Shown here piece by piece: positions 7,704 through 15,580 of a stretch of DNA of 34,034 bases (positions within the stretch are counted from its first letter, which is position 1; each line of letters opens with the position of its first letter). A model generated the notes under the pieces. It was not told the origin of the DNA. It ran no database searches and saw nothing but the letters and a program-made list of their open reading frames with translations. The DNA is taken from contig JASHNQ010000113.1 in NCBI GenBank assembly GCA_030041545.1, positions 1 to 34,034 of the forward strand, given 5' to 3'. This stretch comes from a candidate division FCPU426 bacterium (lineage in GTDB: Bacteria; Oederibacteriota; Muellerivitia; Muellerivitales; Muellerivitaceae). The position numbers were made by a program, and so were the translations under genes.

Positions 7704-9494
7704 ATGATGAAACTCCACTGGCTTTTCGGCTTCTTCCTTTTATTCCCCCTTCAGGGGGCCCTGGCGCAGAAGGGTTTGCCGGCCAACAGCGCCCAGGTGG
7801 TCACGGCCCAGGCCTATCCTTCCTTGAAACCGCTCCACCCGGGCACGGTTTTCACCGCGGCGGTGGTCCTGCAAATCCAAGAGGGCTGGCACGTGAACGC
7901 CCATGAGGGCCTGCCCGACGGCTTTATCCCGGTGAACCTGGCGCTGGGCGCGGGCGCCCCCGCCACCTTGTCCTCTCCGCCCCGTTATCCCCAAGGCCAA
8001 CCCGAGTCCCTGGGCGGAGCCGGGCAAAATTTCCCGGTTTACGAGGAAGCGGTCACGCTTTACGCCGACCTGGAACTGGCGCCGAACGCGCCCCAGGGAA
8101 GCTTTTCCATCCCGCTCCAATTGCGGGTCCAGGCCTGCAACAACCAGGTCTGCCTGGCGCCGGCCACCCTGCCCGTCGCGCTTTTCGTCGAGGTGGCGGG
8201 CCTCGACCAGCCCGTGGCCCCCGCCCATCCCGAACTCTTCCAGGGCAACCTGGCCTCCCAAAGCGGCACCGCATCCCAGGAAAACATCATCGCCAAGTAC
8301 CTGAAGGCCAACGGCATCCTTTTGACCTTCGTTTTGATCTTCCTGGGCGGGCTGGCCCTCAACCTGACACCCTGCGTTTATCCCATGATCCCCTTGACCA
8401 TCTCCTATTTCGGGAACCAAAAGGCGGAGAAACCGCTGGTCATCCTGATGAGGGCGGTTTCCTACGTCGTGGGCATTTCCATCACTTATTCGTCGCTGGG
8501 CGTCACGGCGGCCATGACGGGCAAGATCCTGGGTTCCACCCTCCAATCGCCCTTCGTGCTGATAGGGATTTCCATCGTGCTGGCGGTGCTTTCCTTTTCC
8601 ATGTTCGGGCTCTACGAAATCCAGGCGCCCGCTTGGCTCTTGAACAAGATCGCCTCCACCAATACCCAGGGCTGGCTGGGGGCCCTGGGAATGGGCCTGG
8701 TGTTCGGAATCGTGGCCGCGCCCTGCGTGGACCCTTTTTCCATCGGGCTTTTGACCTTCGTGGCCGCCAAGGCCAACCCCTTCCTGGGCTTCATCATGTT
8801 TTTCACGCTGTCGCTGGGGCTGGGATTCCCCTACGTCTGGCTGGGGTTCTTTTCCACCGAGATCCAGCGCCTGCCCAAGTCCGGCATGTGGATGGTTTGG
8901 GTGAAGAAGATCTTCGGCTTGATCCTTTTTGGAATGCCCCTGTATTTCCTCAACCCGCTGCTTCCCAAGGACTTCAACCATTTCGCGGTCCCGTCCTACC
9001 TCTTGGTTTGCGGCCTGCTTTTGGGATGGGTTTTCTCGGGAAAGGGAGTGGCGGGGGGATTCAAACTGTTCCAGCACGGCTTTGGGGTTTTGCTCGTGGC
9101 CCTGGGCCTTTTGGTTTACCGCTCCTGGCCCCAACCCGTGGAACTGCCCTTCCAGAACTACGACCCGGCACTGCTAGAGGAAGCCCAAAAAGAGGGAAAA
9201 CCGGTATTCGTGGATTTTTCCGCCAGTTGGTGCCTGCCCTGCAAGGAACTGGAAGTGAAGACTTTTTCCGACCCGAAGGTGCATGAGGCCCTGAAAAACT
9301 GGGTGCTCTTGAAGGCCGACCTGACCCAATATTCCTCGGCGCCGGTGGAAGAATTAAAGAAGACCTACGGCATCATGGGCGTGCCCACTCTGGTTTTCGT
9401 GGGGGCCGACGGCCAGGAGCGAAAAGGCCTGCGGGCCGTGGGGTTCGTGGACGTGCCCGCGTTCTTGAAGAAGGTTTCCGAAGTGGGTTCCTGA
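7704..9494 (+). CDS. dsbD: Thiol:disulfide interchange protein DsbD
   Basis: A 596-residue inner-membrane reductant conduit that passes electrons from cytosolic thioredoxin to periplasmic thiol proteins. A signal peptide (to about residue 21) leads into a periplasmic alpha domain with the pair Cys145/Cys150 (ACNNQVC). About eight membrane helices follow, with the buried pair Cys224 (TPCVYP) and Cys341 (APCVDP). The C-terminal thioredoxin-like domain has WCLPC (Cys510, Cys513). All six redox cysteines are present. Two adjacent ATGs (7704, 7707) follow a weak ribosome site. Presence implies a periplasm needing reductant for isomerase or cytochrome c maturation; no such partner is in the window. 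Confidence 0.95.
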   Translation: MMKLHWLFGFFLLFPLQGALAQKGLPANSAQVVTAQAYPSLKPLHPGTVFTAAVVLQIQEGWHVNAHEGLPDGFIPVNLALGAGAPATLSSPPRYPQGQPESLGGAGQNFPVYEEAVTLYADLELAPNAPQGSFSIPLQLRVQACNNQVCLAPATLPVALFVEVAGLDQPVAPAHPELFQGNLASQSGTASQENIIAKYLKANGILLTFVLIFLGGLALNLTPCVYPMIPLTISYFGNQKAEKPLVILMRAVSYVVGISITYSSLGVTAAMTGKILGSTLQSPFVLIGISIVLAVLSFSMFGLYEIQAPAWLLNKIASTNTQGWLGALGMGLVFGIVAAPCVDPFSIGLLTFVAAKANPFLGFIMFFTLSLGLGFPYVWLGFFSTEIQRLPKSGMWMVWVKKIFGLILFGMPLYFLNPLLPKDFNHFAVPSYLLVCGLLLGWVFSGKGVAGGFKLFQHGFGVLLVALGLLVYRSWPQPVELPFQNYDPALLEEAQKEGKPVFVDFSASWCLPCKELEVKTFSDPKVHEALKNWVLLKADLTQYSSAPVEELKKTYGIMGVPTLVFVGADGQERKGLRAVGFVDVPAFLKKVSEVGS

Positions 9495-9526
9495 CCCTAT
9501 TTTTCCATCCGCTTCCGCCCTGGACC

Positions 9527-9564
9527 CACGGGCCCTGCCCGTGTAGGGCGCCCTAGAGGCGCCC
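9527..9564. terminator. Tandem hairpins between convergent genes
   Basis: Two back-to-back perfect hairpins: stem CACGGG (9527-9532 with 9538-9543) and stem GGGCGCC (9546-9552 with 9558-9564), each with a 5-base loop. They sit in the short gap between convergent dsbD and the coiled-coil gene. No T run follows on either strand, so termination is inferred from position. Confidence 0.45.
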
Positions 9565-9578
9565 TGAAACCGGATCCC

Positions 9579-10415
9579 CTATAAGTTTTGTTTATCATCC
9601 AGGTTGGGGCGGAATTCCGGGATGGGTCGATTCTCCAACTGTTGTAATTTTTCCTTTGTCCGCTTATCCAGGTCCTCGATCTGGGCATTCAAGTCTTCCT
9701 GCTTTTTGCGGATTTCACCGGCGTCCTTGAAATCGCAATTTTCCCTCGCTTGGAGGAATTCCTTATCCAATTGCAGCCGTTGGTCCAACAGCCCTTTTAC
9801 TTGGTTGAGGTAATCCGTTCCGTCGTTGAGTTCCTGGACTTTCCTTGTGTCGCTTTCCGCCTGGAACTTTTCCTCCAGTTGCCGGTTGTATTCCAGGAGG
9901 CGGTCCAGGTTGAGCTTCTCTAAATTGGACCGCTTCTCCAGAAGGGCCAGTTCCTGGTCCATTTTGCTTTTTTGGGCCGCCTCCAAATCGTTTATATCCT
10001 TCAATAGTTCGCGCGCTTCACGCTTGTCGCCCGAGAGTTTGGCGGCCCGGGCCTGTTTCCGGAGCAGATCCTCCAAGCCCTTGCGGAGAACCCAGTTGTA
10101 AAGAATGCCCGTGTCCGACCTTTGGTCGGCCAAGGCGTTGATTTCTTTTTGGACCTCCTGGACCTGGTCCAGGAGGGGGGTGGGGACCCCTTCGGCGGCC
10201 GTGATGGCGGGGGTTGGAGTCCCCGGGGTTTCGGCCGGGATAGGGCCGGGTGCCTGAGGGGCCGTGGGAGCCGGGGTTGGGGACGCCTGGCCTGCGCTCG
10301 GGGAAGGGGGAGTCGGAACCCCACCCGTGGCCGTGGGAACCGGGGTTTGAGCCGCGAGCAAAAGGGGTGGAACCACCAACCCAAGGAATATCACGGCCCA
10401 AAGCCTTTTTCCCAT
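9579..10415 (-). CDS. Exported proline-rich coiled-coil protein, function unknown
   Basis: A 278-residue protein I do not recognise. The N-terminus (MGKRLWAVIFLGLVVPPLLLA) is a signal peptide. About residues 23-85 are very rich in Pro, Thr and Ala with repeated PTP/APTPS pieces, typical of a flexible envelope-spanning linker. The rest (about 85-270) is highly charged and helical with heptad-like spacing, ending in IPEFRPNLD. A periplasmic or cell-surface structural role is plausible. It is convergent with dsbD; the start ATG has an AAGGGGATC-type weak ribosome site. Confidence 0.75.
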   Translation of the reverse strand: MGKRLWAVIFLGLVVPPLLLAAQTPVPTATGGVPTPPSPSAGQASPTPAPTAPQAPGPIPAETPGTPTPAITAAEGVPTPLLDQVQEVQKEINALADQRSDTGILYNWVLRKGLEDLLRKQARAAKLSGDKREARELLKDINDLEAAQKSKMDQELALLEKRSNLEKLNLDRLLEYNRQLEEKFQAESDTRKVQELNDGTDYLNQVKGLLDQRLQLDKEFLQARENCDFKDAGEIRKKQEDLNAQIEDLDKRTKEKLQQLENRPIPEFRPNLDDKQNL

Positions 10416-10517
10416 TAAATGATCCCCTTTGCTGTTTGGGTTAGCCCCCGGCCCCCCAGGACCGGGCCATCAGGCCAAACTCCATCGATCCGTTCCGGTG
10501 AAGAATATCGCCTGGGG

Positions 10518-11081
10518 TTAACTAAAAACAATAAGCTTGCCCGACTTGATAAATTCCCGCATGTCCCCCGGCATTTCGGCGCTGAAGTCCAGGGCCTTCC
10601 CGGTGAGGGGATGGGCGAAGGTGAGCCGGGAGGCGTGAAGAAGCTGGCGGGCCGCGCCCTCCGGGCTTTTCCAGTTAAGCGCGTTTCCCGCCTTGGCGCG
10701 GCGCACAAAGTCCAAGAACTCCGCGTCGGTCCTTCCGTAAAGCTTGTAAATAAAGGTGTTCTTGATGAAGTTGCCGTCGGCATGGGACGGCAGTCTGCCC
10801 GGCTTGGAGGCCACCAGGAAGGTTTCTTCCTCATGGAGAACGCGGATGTCCCTGTCCACGGGCGGTTCCTGGAGCACCACCGAATAGGCCACCCGGTCGC
10901 CTTTTTTGAGGATGAGGGAGGGCTCCGCCTTTTGCCCGTTCACCCGGATTTTCCCCGATAGGACCAGGCCTTCCCAAGCCTCCCGGGCCTGGTAACGGAA
11001 GCGGGTAGAAAGGTAGTCCAGCAGGGAACTGCCCGCGTGGTTGGGGGGCACCCTGGATTCAAGCGTGGTTTCATCCGGCAT
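10518..11081 (-). pseudogene. RluA-family pseudouridine synthase remnant lacking the catalytic core
   Basis: The 187-residue product starts like an RluA-type enzyme: an S4-like RNA-binding domain (about residues 18-72), then the entry strand of the synthase fold (ETFLVASKPGRLPSHADG, about 87-103). At about residue 114 it jumps from KNTFIYKL straight to YGRTDAEFLDFV, which in homologues lies near the C-terminus just before ARQLLHASRLTFAHPLTG. The intervening part, normally well over 100 residues with the catalytic HRLD aspartate and TGRTHQIR, is missing without any frameshift. No synthase activity is expected. It may be a decaying gene, an RNA-binding remnant, or an assembly error at about 10740. 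Confidence 0.75.
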
Positions 11082-11426
11082 GGAAGTCCTTTAAAGGCAC
11101 CTGGCCCCCGACCCTCAAGTCGGAAGCCAAGGTTTGGTAGTGCCGAGCCGAGGTGCCGAAGTTAACGGAGGCACCCCAATGGGCCCGGCCCAGAACAGCC
11201 GGTCAAACTTAACAAAACCGGAAAGGAATGGGGGTGAAATCGTCGGGACGGAGACCCCCAAAACGGCCGTCCTTCCCGGTCGGGCGGAGGGAGAAGTTTT
11301 AGCGAAGGGAAAAGGCAAGGCGCCTTTCTTTAAAGTGTATTTGTCCTTTTGTTCGCGGCAAAAATGTTGCTGAAACTTCGACGGCCCATTAGAGTTGGTG
11401 GGATATAATTGGGGAAAGGATGAGGG
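11082..11426. other. Intergenic leader of hicAB with several hairpins
   Basis: 345 bp without a convincing gene. It contains GGTGCC/GGCACC arms (about 11150-11175), a TGGGGGT/ACCCCCA pair (about 11227-11260), GGACGG/CCGTCC arms (about 11246-11271), and a good -10 hexamer TATAAT at 11404-11409, 17 bases before the hicA GTG. No convincing -35 element is seen. I recognise no known riboswitch or small RNA. Confidence 0.35.
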
Positions 11427-11690
11427 GTGAGTAGCCGGAAAAAAATACTGGAACAAATCCTGGATGGCCGGTCGGATGCCAACATCCCTTTCAGCGGTTT
11501 ATGCAATCTTTTGGAGGCCTTGGGTTTCCGGGAGAGGGTGAAAGGGAGTCACCATATTTTCGTGAAGGACGGGGTGGAGGAAATCATCAACCTGCAACCC
11601 CAGGGCGGGAAGGCCAAGCCGTACCAGGTCAAACAGGTCAGGGGATTGATTTTGAAGTACCGGTTGGGAGGATTGAACGATGAAAAATAA
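11427..11690 (+). CDS. hicA: HicA toxin (mRNA interferase)
   Basis: An 87-residue HicA-family toxin; these small double-stranded-RNA-binding-fold proteins cleave mRNA. The key histidine lies in KGSHHIF (His42/His43), followed by the conserved strand VEEIINLQPQGGKAKPYQVKQVR and a final helix. The start is GTG at 11427, because the ATG at 11420 runs into a stop within five codons; GGGGAAAGGA provides the ribosome site. It overlaps the hicB start by 11 bases, so the pair is one operon in the usual hicA-hicB order. Confidence 0.9.
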   Translation: MSSRKKILEQILDGRSDANIPFSGLCNLLEALGFRERVKGSHHIFVKDGVEEIINLQPQGGKAKPYQVKQVRGLILKYRLGGLNDEK

Positions 11691-11895
11691 ATACGAAGTG
11701 ATTATTTATTGGAGCGAGGAAGACAAGGCGTACTTGGCCGAAGTGCCGGAGCTTCCCGGCTGTATGGCGGACGGGGAAACTTATGAGAAGGCCTTGAAGA
11801 ACGTGCAAACGATCATCCAAGAATGGATTGAGACGGCCCGCAAGGAAGGGCGGCCCATCCCCGAACCCAAGGGGAGAAAACTGTCCTACGCCTGA
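11680..11895 (+). CDS. hicB: HicB-type antitoxin, short form
   Basis: A 71-residue HicB-fold protein that should bind and neutralise the overlapping HicA. The strand-rich core YEVIIYWSEEDKAYLAEVPELPGC and helix YEKALKNVQTIIQEWIETA are typical. It lacks the C-terminal HTH or ribbon-helix-helix seen in longer HicB proteins, ending instead in PEPKGRKLSYA, so DNA binding by this protein alone is doubtful. A terminator follows at once. Confidence 0.9.
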   Translation: MKNKYEVIIYWSEEDKAYLAEVPELPGCMADGETYEKALKNVQTIIQEWIETARKEGRPIPEPKGRKLSYA

Positions 11896-11908
11896 GGACA
11901 ACGAAGGC

Positions 11909-11949
11909 AAGGCCCGGTGTGGAGAAGAACCGCGCCGGGCCTTTTTTAT
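11909..11949 (+). terminator. Terminator of hicAB
   Basis: Stem AAGGCCCGG (11909-11917) pairs perfectly with 11935-11943 across a 17-base loop, followed by a T run. Confidence 0.85.
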
Positions 11950-11975
11950 TCCCCGCTAAAACGCAGTTGTTCCCA

Positions 11976-12545
11976 TAAGGGATTTTGGCCTTTTTGTGGC
12001 TAGCCCTCTCCAGCGCTGGGGTCTACGCCCCCAATGGGGATTGAATTGTTCGTATTACGAACAATTCAAATAAGGGTTTTTGGGGTATCCCGGCTCCCCA
12101 AGGAATAATTGGAAGCAAGACGGCCCGCCAGGAGTCAGGGTGTCCGCGCCGCGGACAACTCTCCCACCGCCAGGGCTTGAATTGAAAGCATTGCTATCAA
12201 TTCAAATAAGGGATTTTGGCCTTTTTGGGAATAGCCCTCCCTGGCGCTTGGGCCTACGCCCCCAGGAGGGGTGAATTGTCTGCATTGCAGACAATTCAAA
12301 TAAGGGTTTTTGGGGTGTCCCGGTTCCCCAAGGAATAATTGGACGCAAGCCGGTCCGCCAGGAGCCAGAGTGTTCGCGCCACAGACACCTTTTTCCCCGC
12401 TAGGGCTTTAATTGTTACTAATGGTAACAATTAAAATAAGGGATTTTGGTCTTTTCCGGGATAGCCCTCCTTGGCGACGGGGCCTACGCCCCCAGGAGGG
12501 GTGAATTGTCTGCATTGCAGACAATTCAAATAAGGGTTTTTGGGA
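11976..12545. repeat. Alternating A/B repeat array with covarying odd-length palindromes
   Basis: Five units in the order A-B-A-B-A plus the first 15 bases of a third B. A units (11976-12070, 12207-12300, 12437-12530; 94-95 bp) start TAAGGGATTTTGG; B units (12071-12206, 12301-12436; 136 bp) start TAAGGGTTTTTGGGG. Every unit ends in a palindrome with a single central base: 12041-12069 (arm TTGAATTGTTCGTA), 12177-12205 (TTGAATTGAAAGCA, one mismatch), 12272-12298 (TGAATTGTCTGCA), 12407-12435 (TTTAATTGTTACTA, one mismatch), 12502-12528 (TGAATTGTCTGCA). The outer AATTG/CAATT is constant while inner bases change on both arms together. A units also carry a second nested GC-rich hairpin (CCCTCC...GGAGGG enclosing GGGCCTACGCCC). 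No coding capacity is convincing. Confidence 0.9.
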
Positions 12546-12640
12546 GTTTACCCCCTTTCCCTTGAAGGGAGAGGGGAAAGTCTATAAGGCCTATGTCTAA
12601 TACCCTCGCCCCTTGCGGGAGAGGGTAGGGTGAGGGGTGC
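12546..12640. repeat. CCCTTTCCC/GAGAGGG-type dispersed repeat
   Basis: Runs of CCCCCTTTCCCTTGAAGGG and CCCTCGCCCCTTGCGGGAG with GAGAGGGTAGGGTGAGGGG, the same family as the interior of the element at 5063-5286. It directly truncates the third B unit of the palindrome array, so it may have inserted there or the array ends at it. Confidence 0.6.
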
Positions 12641-12723
12641 TTTGATCCGAAAATGAAGTTAACCCCGAGGCCCAGGCCCTAGCCTCTAGCAATCCTACAG
12701 CTCAAAATAAGGGGAATAATGAC

Positions 12724-12744
12724 ATTCTGCAAATTTTGCAGAAT
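12724..12744. promoter_or_regulatory. Isolated odd-length palindrome
   Basis: Perfect 10-bp arms (ATTCTGCAAA) around one central T, the same design as the palindromes of the array about 200 bp upstream. Apart from this and the palindrome at 13024, nothing convincing is seen in 12641-13073. Confidence 0.55.
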
Positions 12745-13023
12745 CATACGGAAAGCCGTAAAAATCGCATATCCAAAAACGTCTAAAAAAAGGCAGTTTT
12801 TAGAGAAGGCCGCCTTTTCGCTCACCGCCTTTGGGACAATCGGTCTATGGCGGACGTCTAAGCCCTGGTAGGGAAAGGTTAGGCTCAAATATTGAAAAGT
12901 GTATTGGGCGAGTTTCATTATTAATCGGGGGAAAGGGTTAGAATCATGCCGTTAAAAGGCACGCCGCTCGATTCCCGGAGGATTTTGCGGTTCAGTTACG
13001 GCCCCAAAAATCTCCCAAGTCTC

Positions 13024-13050
13024 GAACCAGTCACAATTTGTGACCGGTTC
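13024..13050. promoter_or_regulatory. Palindrome upstream of ORF6N gene, candidate operator
   Basis: 13-bp arms (GAACCAGTCACAA) around one central T with a single mismatch, 23 bp before the ORF6N start and just ahead of its ribosome site. The 15-bp core GTCACAATTTGTGAC recurs exactly inside the gene at 13277-13303. An autoregulatory site or an mRNA leader hairpin is plausible. Confidence 0.6.
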
Positions 13051-13073
13051 TTAAAGGAGTTCTAGGAGGAAGT

Positions 13074-13813
13074 ATGTCGGAAAAACCCGGTGAATATTCC
13101 GCCCAGACTGTGGAAGAGCTTATCCTTGTCCTGCGGGGGCAAAAGGTCATTTTGGACTCCGATTTAGCCCGCATTTATGGGGTTCCGACCAAACGACTGA
13201 ACGAACAGGTCCGCCGCAATAAAGAAAGATTTCCACAAGATTTTTCCTTTCAATTAACCTCACAAGAGGCGAAGTATTTGAGGTCACAATTTGTGACCTC
13301 AAACTCAGTGGGTTTGATGCGGTCGCAATTTGCGACCGCATCAAAAAGGAATGTTCGACATCTTCCTTATGTTTTTACCGAGCATGGGGCCATGATGGCG
13401 GCGAATGTGTTGAACAGCCGCCAAGCCGTCAAAATGAGCGTTTTCGTGGCTTGGCCGCCCGAGACATCGAGTCGAGGGCGAAGATTGCCAGTGCCTATTT
13501 AACAGGAAAAGACAATAGGCGAAGGGCCTTCGTGCGGTTGCGGGAAGCCCTTGCCCTGCACAAGGATTTGGCCCGGAAACTGGAGGCTCTCGAAAGGCAA
13601 GTCGGCACCCATGACGTCCAGATTCAAGAATTGTTTGACGCCCTTCGAAAATTAATCCAAGGTCCGGAAAAACCCAAACGCCGCATTGGGTACATCGCCG
13701 AGGAGAAGAGGGCGGTTTACCGAGTTTTAAAGGGGCTGGCCGAAAAGGGTGAGGACCCGTTCAAGGCCGTGATAAAGGGTGACCAGCCCCCCAGTAGCTG
13801 GAAAGATAATTGA
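13074..13813 (+). pseudogene. ORF6N-domain protein gene, frameshifted
   Basis: ORF6N (phage KilA-N-associated) proteins are DNA-binding domains of phages and mobile elements. Codons from ATG 13074 (GGAGGA just upstream) give the conserved start: VEELILVLRGQKVILDSDLA, YGVPTKRLNEQVRRN, FPQDFSFQLT, then YVFTEHGAMMAANVLNSRQAV and KMSVFV. The usual continuation RAFVRLREALALHKDL is present but in another frame from 13523. The 74 bases between (13449-13522) look like an insertion of 3n+2 that breaks the gene. The downstream frame continues to 13813 (LARKLEALERQVGTHD, then PKRRIGYI). The first frame stops at 13502. Both halves might still be made, but the full protein is not. Confidence 0.8.
13277..13345. 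repeat. Two perfect palindromes inside the ORF6N coding sequence
   Basis: 13277-13303: 13-bp perfect arms TTTGAGGTCACAA around a T. 13313-13345: 16-bp perfect arms TTTGATGCGGTCGCAA around a T. They encode LRSQFVTS and MRSQFATA, so the protein carries a tandem RSQF-T repeat. The first shares its core with the upstream palindrome at 13024-13050. Confidence 0.85.
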
Positions 13814-13915
13814 TGGTTCAGCGAAAAGGGGTTGCGGTGAAGAAGATTTTAGGGTTTTTTAAGAGGGAACCACAATTCATGTTGGATTTAATTGACTATT
13901 TTCGGGAGGGAATTT

Positions 13916-14350
13916 ATGGCTGAAAGCAACATAGAGGCTGGAGAAATTATTTCCGCCGATATAAAAGTTGGTGGGCAAGAACAAAAATTGATCATCACTG
14001 AAAATTATGTGAAGTTACATGCAAAGAAATGGATCTACCGAGAGGATACTAGTTATATCCCCCTCAATTCGATTGATTCTATTTTCTTTGGCTGGAAGCG
14101 GCATGTTTTATTGGCTGTGATTGGGTTGGTATTTATTTTGGGATGGCTTGCTGAGCTTGATCGGCATCGGCACGCTGAAGTTTTGTTAATAGTTGGGTTA
14201 ATATTTTTAGGTCTTTTTTGGTTCTATCGGCCCAGCCTTTTGCTAGTTCGCTCTTCCAAAGAGTCATTGGGGGGACAACCCATTTCAACAGACGAGGCCG
14301 AAAAGCTTGTGCAGGAATTAACCAAACTTTTGAATCGGAAAAATGCTTAG
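13916..14350 (+). CDS. Small membrane protein with PH-like N-terminal region, function unknown
   Basis: 144 residues. ATG 13916 is preferred over a TTG at 13892 because CGGGAGGGA sits just ahead. Residues 1-60 form a strand-rich segment (ADIKVGGQEQKLIITENYVKL, then SYIPLNSIDSIFFG) resembling short bacterial PH-like domains. Two membrane helices follow (about 63-80 and 86-103), then a polar tail with AEKLVQELTKLLNRK. Base composition is markedly more AT-rich than the housekeeping genes, shared with the protease gene downstream, so recent transfer is likely. Function unknown. Confidence 0.65.
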   Translation: MAESNIEAGEIISADIKVGGQEQKLIITENYVKLHAKKWIYREDTSYIPLNSIDSIFFGWKRHVLLAVIGLVFILGWLAELDRHRHAEVLLIVGLIFLGLFWFYRPSLLLVRSSKESLGGQPISTDEAEKLVQELTKLLNRKNA

Positions 14351-14427
14351 AGATGATTTGTTTGATAAGGTGTTATCTGTTGTTCAGATACCTTTTTACT
14401 ATTTGACAATTAGTTGGGAGGAAAAAA

Positions 14428-15315
14428 ATGAAAGCAATCTTAATTACAATATTAATTTGTTTAGTTATTCCAAAAGTTAGTTTTTCAGATGACATTATAG
14501 AGAATTCAAATGCTTTTGAACCTAAACAACTTATGCCGGAGTTTATACAAAAAATTCCAGTCTTAATTGAAGTTCCGATTGATGAAAAAACCCAAATTCA
14601 AGGAACTGGCTTTTTTTTGACTAAAAATCAAAAAGTTTATTTCCTAACCGCTAAACACGTTTTAGAAGATTCGAAATATCCTCTAGGCGCTTCAACAATT
14701 ATTCTTACGGCCTACTCAACCCAAAAAGGGTTTTTAAATCAAATACATTGGCGACTTGATTATAAAAAACTTAAACAAAACAATTTGGTTTTGTTTAATA
14801 AAGAAGATAAAGATGTTGTTGCAATAGAAGTAGCAAGAGGGACTCCACCAAAGTTAAATGATGGGATCTTATCTGATCAAAAAAATGGAGATCTTGTTAG
14901 TTCGGTTCCGGATAATGTAATCAAAATGTATAAGGATGTTCTAATTTCAAACGATGTTTATTTATTGGGGTATCCTACATCTTTAGGATTGATAAAAAAT
15001 CCTAGCCTTGATTTGACGAGGCCTCTGCTTAGAAAAGGCATAGTTGCCGGTTTAAACGATTCTTCTAAAACAATTATTCTGGATTGTTTCGCATTTGGAG
15101 GAAATAGTGGAGGGCCAGTTTTCCAGGTCGAACATACCCCCAACATGATTCCAGATTATCCCAAATTTTACTTAATAGGATTAGTCACCCAATACGTGCC
15201 TTATGTTGATCCATATAAAAGTTTGCAAAATGATTTGGAAATGATGATTTTCGCAGAAAACTCCGGCTATTCGATTGTTGAACCCATGGATTCGATTTAC
15301 GAAATGCTTCCCTGA
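14428..15315 (+). CDS. Exported trypsin-like serine protease
   Basis: 295 residues with a signal peptide (MKAILITILICLVIPKVSFS) and a chymotrypsin-fold protease domain. The likely triad is His77 (LTAKHV), Asp129 (KDVVAIEV) and Ser227 (GGNSGGPVF); VYLLGYPTS before the serine block is also typical of bacterial trypsin-like proteins. It would act in the periplasm or outside the cell. GGGAGG lies upstream of the ATG. The gene is the most AT-rich in the window, with AAA/TTT-heavy codons unlike its surroundings, indicating horizontal acquisition. The membrane gene 77 bp upstream has the same bias and may be co-transferred. Target unknown. Confidence 0.82.
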   Translation: MKAILITILICLVIPKVSFSDDIIENSNAFEPKQLMPEFIQKIPVLIEVPIDEKTQIQGTGFFLTKNQKVYFLTAKHVLEDSKYPLGASTIILTAYSTQKGFLNQIHWRLDYKKLKQNNLVLFNKEDKDVVAIEVARGTPPKLNDGILSDQKNGDLVSSVPDNVIKMYKDVLISNDVYLLGYPTSLGLIKNPSLDLTRPLLRKGIVAGLNDSSKTIILDCFAFGGNSGGPVFQVEHTPNMIPDYPKFYLIGLVTQYVPYVDPYKSLQNDLEMMIFAENSGYSIVEPMDSIYEMLP

Positions 15316-15412
15316 TGATATTTCGGGGTGCAATGGGGACTTTACTTTGCATTCTGCAAAACTCTTTTCAGCATCTCCCCATTCGAGAAATGAAAAGTTA
15401 GAAAAGGGCGCC

Positions 15413-15577
15413 ATGTCTCCGGAACAAAACAAGAATTCGGTCAGAATTTCTCAGCTTTTGATGGGCTACACCACCGGGTTCTTTGCCTGGCTGGCGGGTT
15501 TCCATTGCATGGAAGTGGACCCGAACGGGAATGCCCGGCTTTCCTACCCGAAGTTCTCGAAACACTTTCTGATCTGA
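15413..15577 (+). pseudogene. Truncated copy 1 of the MSPEQN membrane-protein gene
   Basis: 54 codons (MSPEQNKNSVRISQLL..., then FAWLAGFHCMEVDPNGN) matching the first 54 residues of the 203-residue protein at 18458, then a stop. The second truncated copy (16939) has the same length and stop context (CTGATCTGA here, CTGGTCTGA there). The leader AAAAGGGCGCC just before the ATG is also shared. It may still produce a small one-helix membrane peptide. Confidence 0.7.
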
Positions 15578-15580
15578 CCC

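Noticed and set aside
7740-9134. 464-codon minus-strand frame opposite dsbD
   Set aside because: Composition (Gly, Gln, His, Arg-rich) is typical of the antisense of a GC-rich gene; dsbD is unmistakable.
11082-11426. Riboswitch before hicAB
   Set aside because: Hairpins exist but none matches a class I know, and a toxin operon is an unlikely target.
11115-11456. Small frames on both strands upstream of hicA
   Set aside because: No ribosome sites and low-complexity products; the region reads better as a leader.
11976-12545. CRISPR array or integron attC cluster
   Set aside because: Unit-to-unit intervals are filled by similar sequence, not unique spacers; the conserved parts are too long and alternate. 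No attC-type core (GTTRRRY/RYYYAAC) was seen and no cas or integrase gene is near.
12679-12918. 79-codon minus-strand frame
   Set aside because: No ribosome site, no recognisable domain, and it spans the palindrome at 12724-12744; probably chance.
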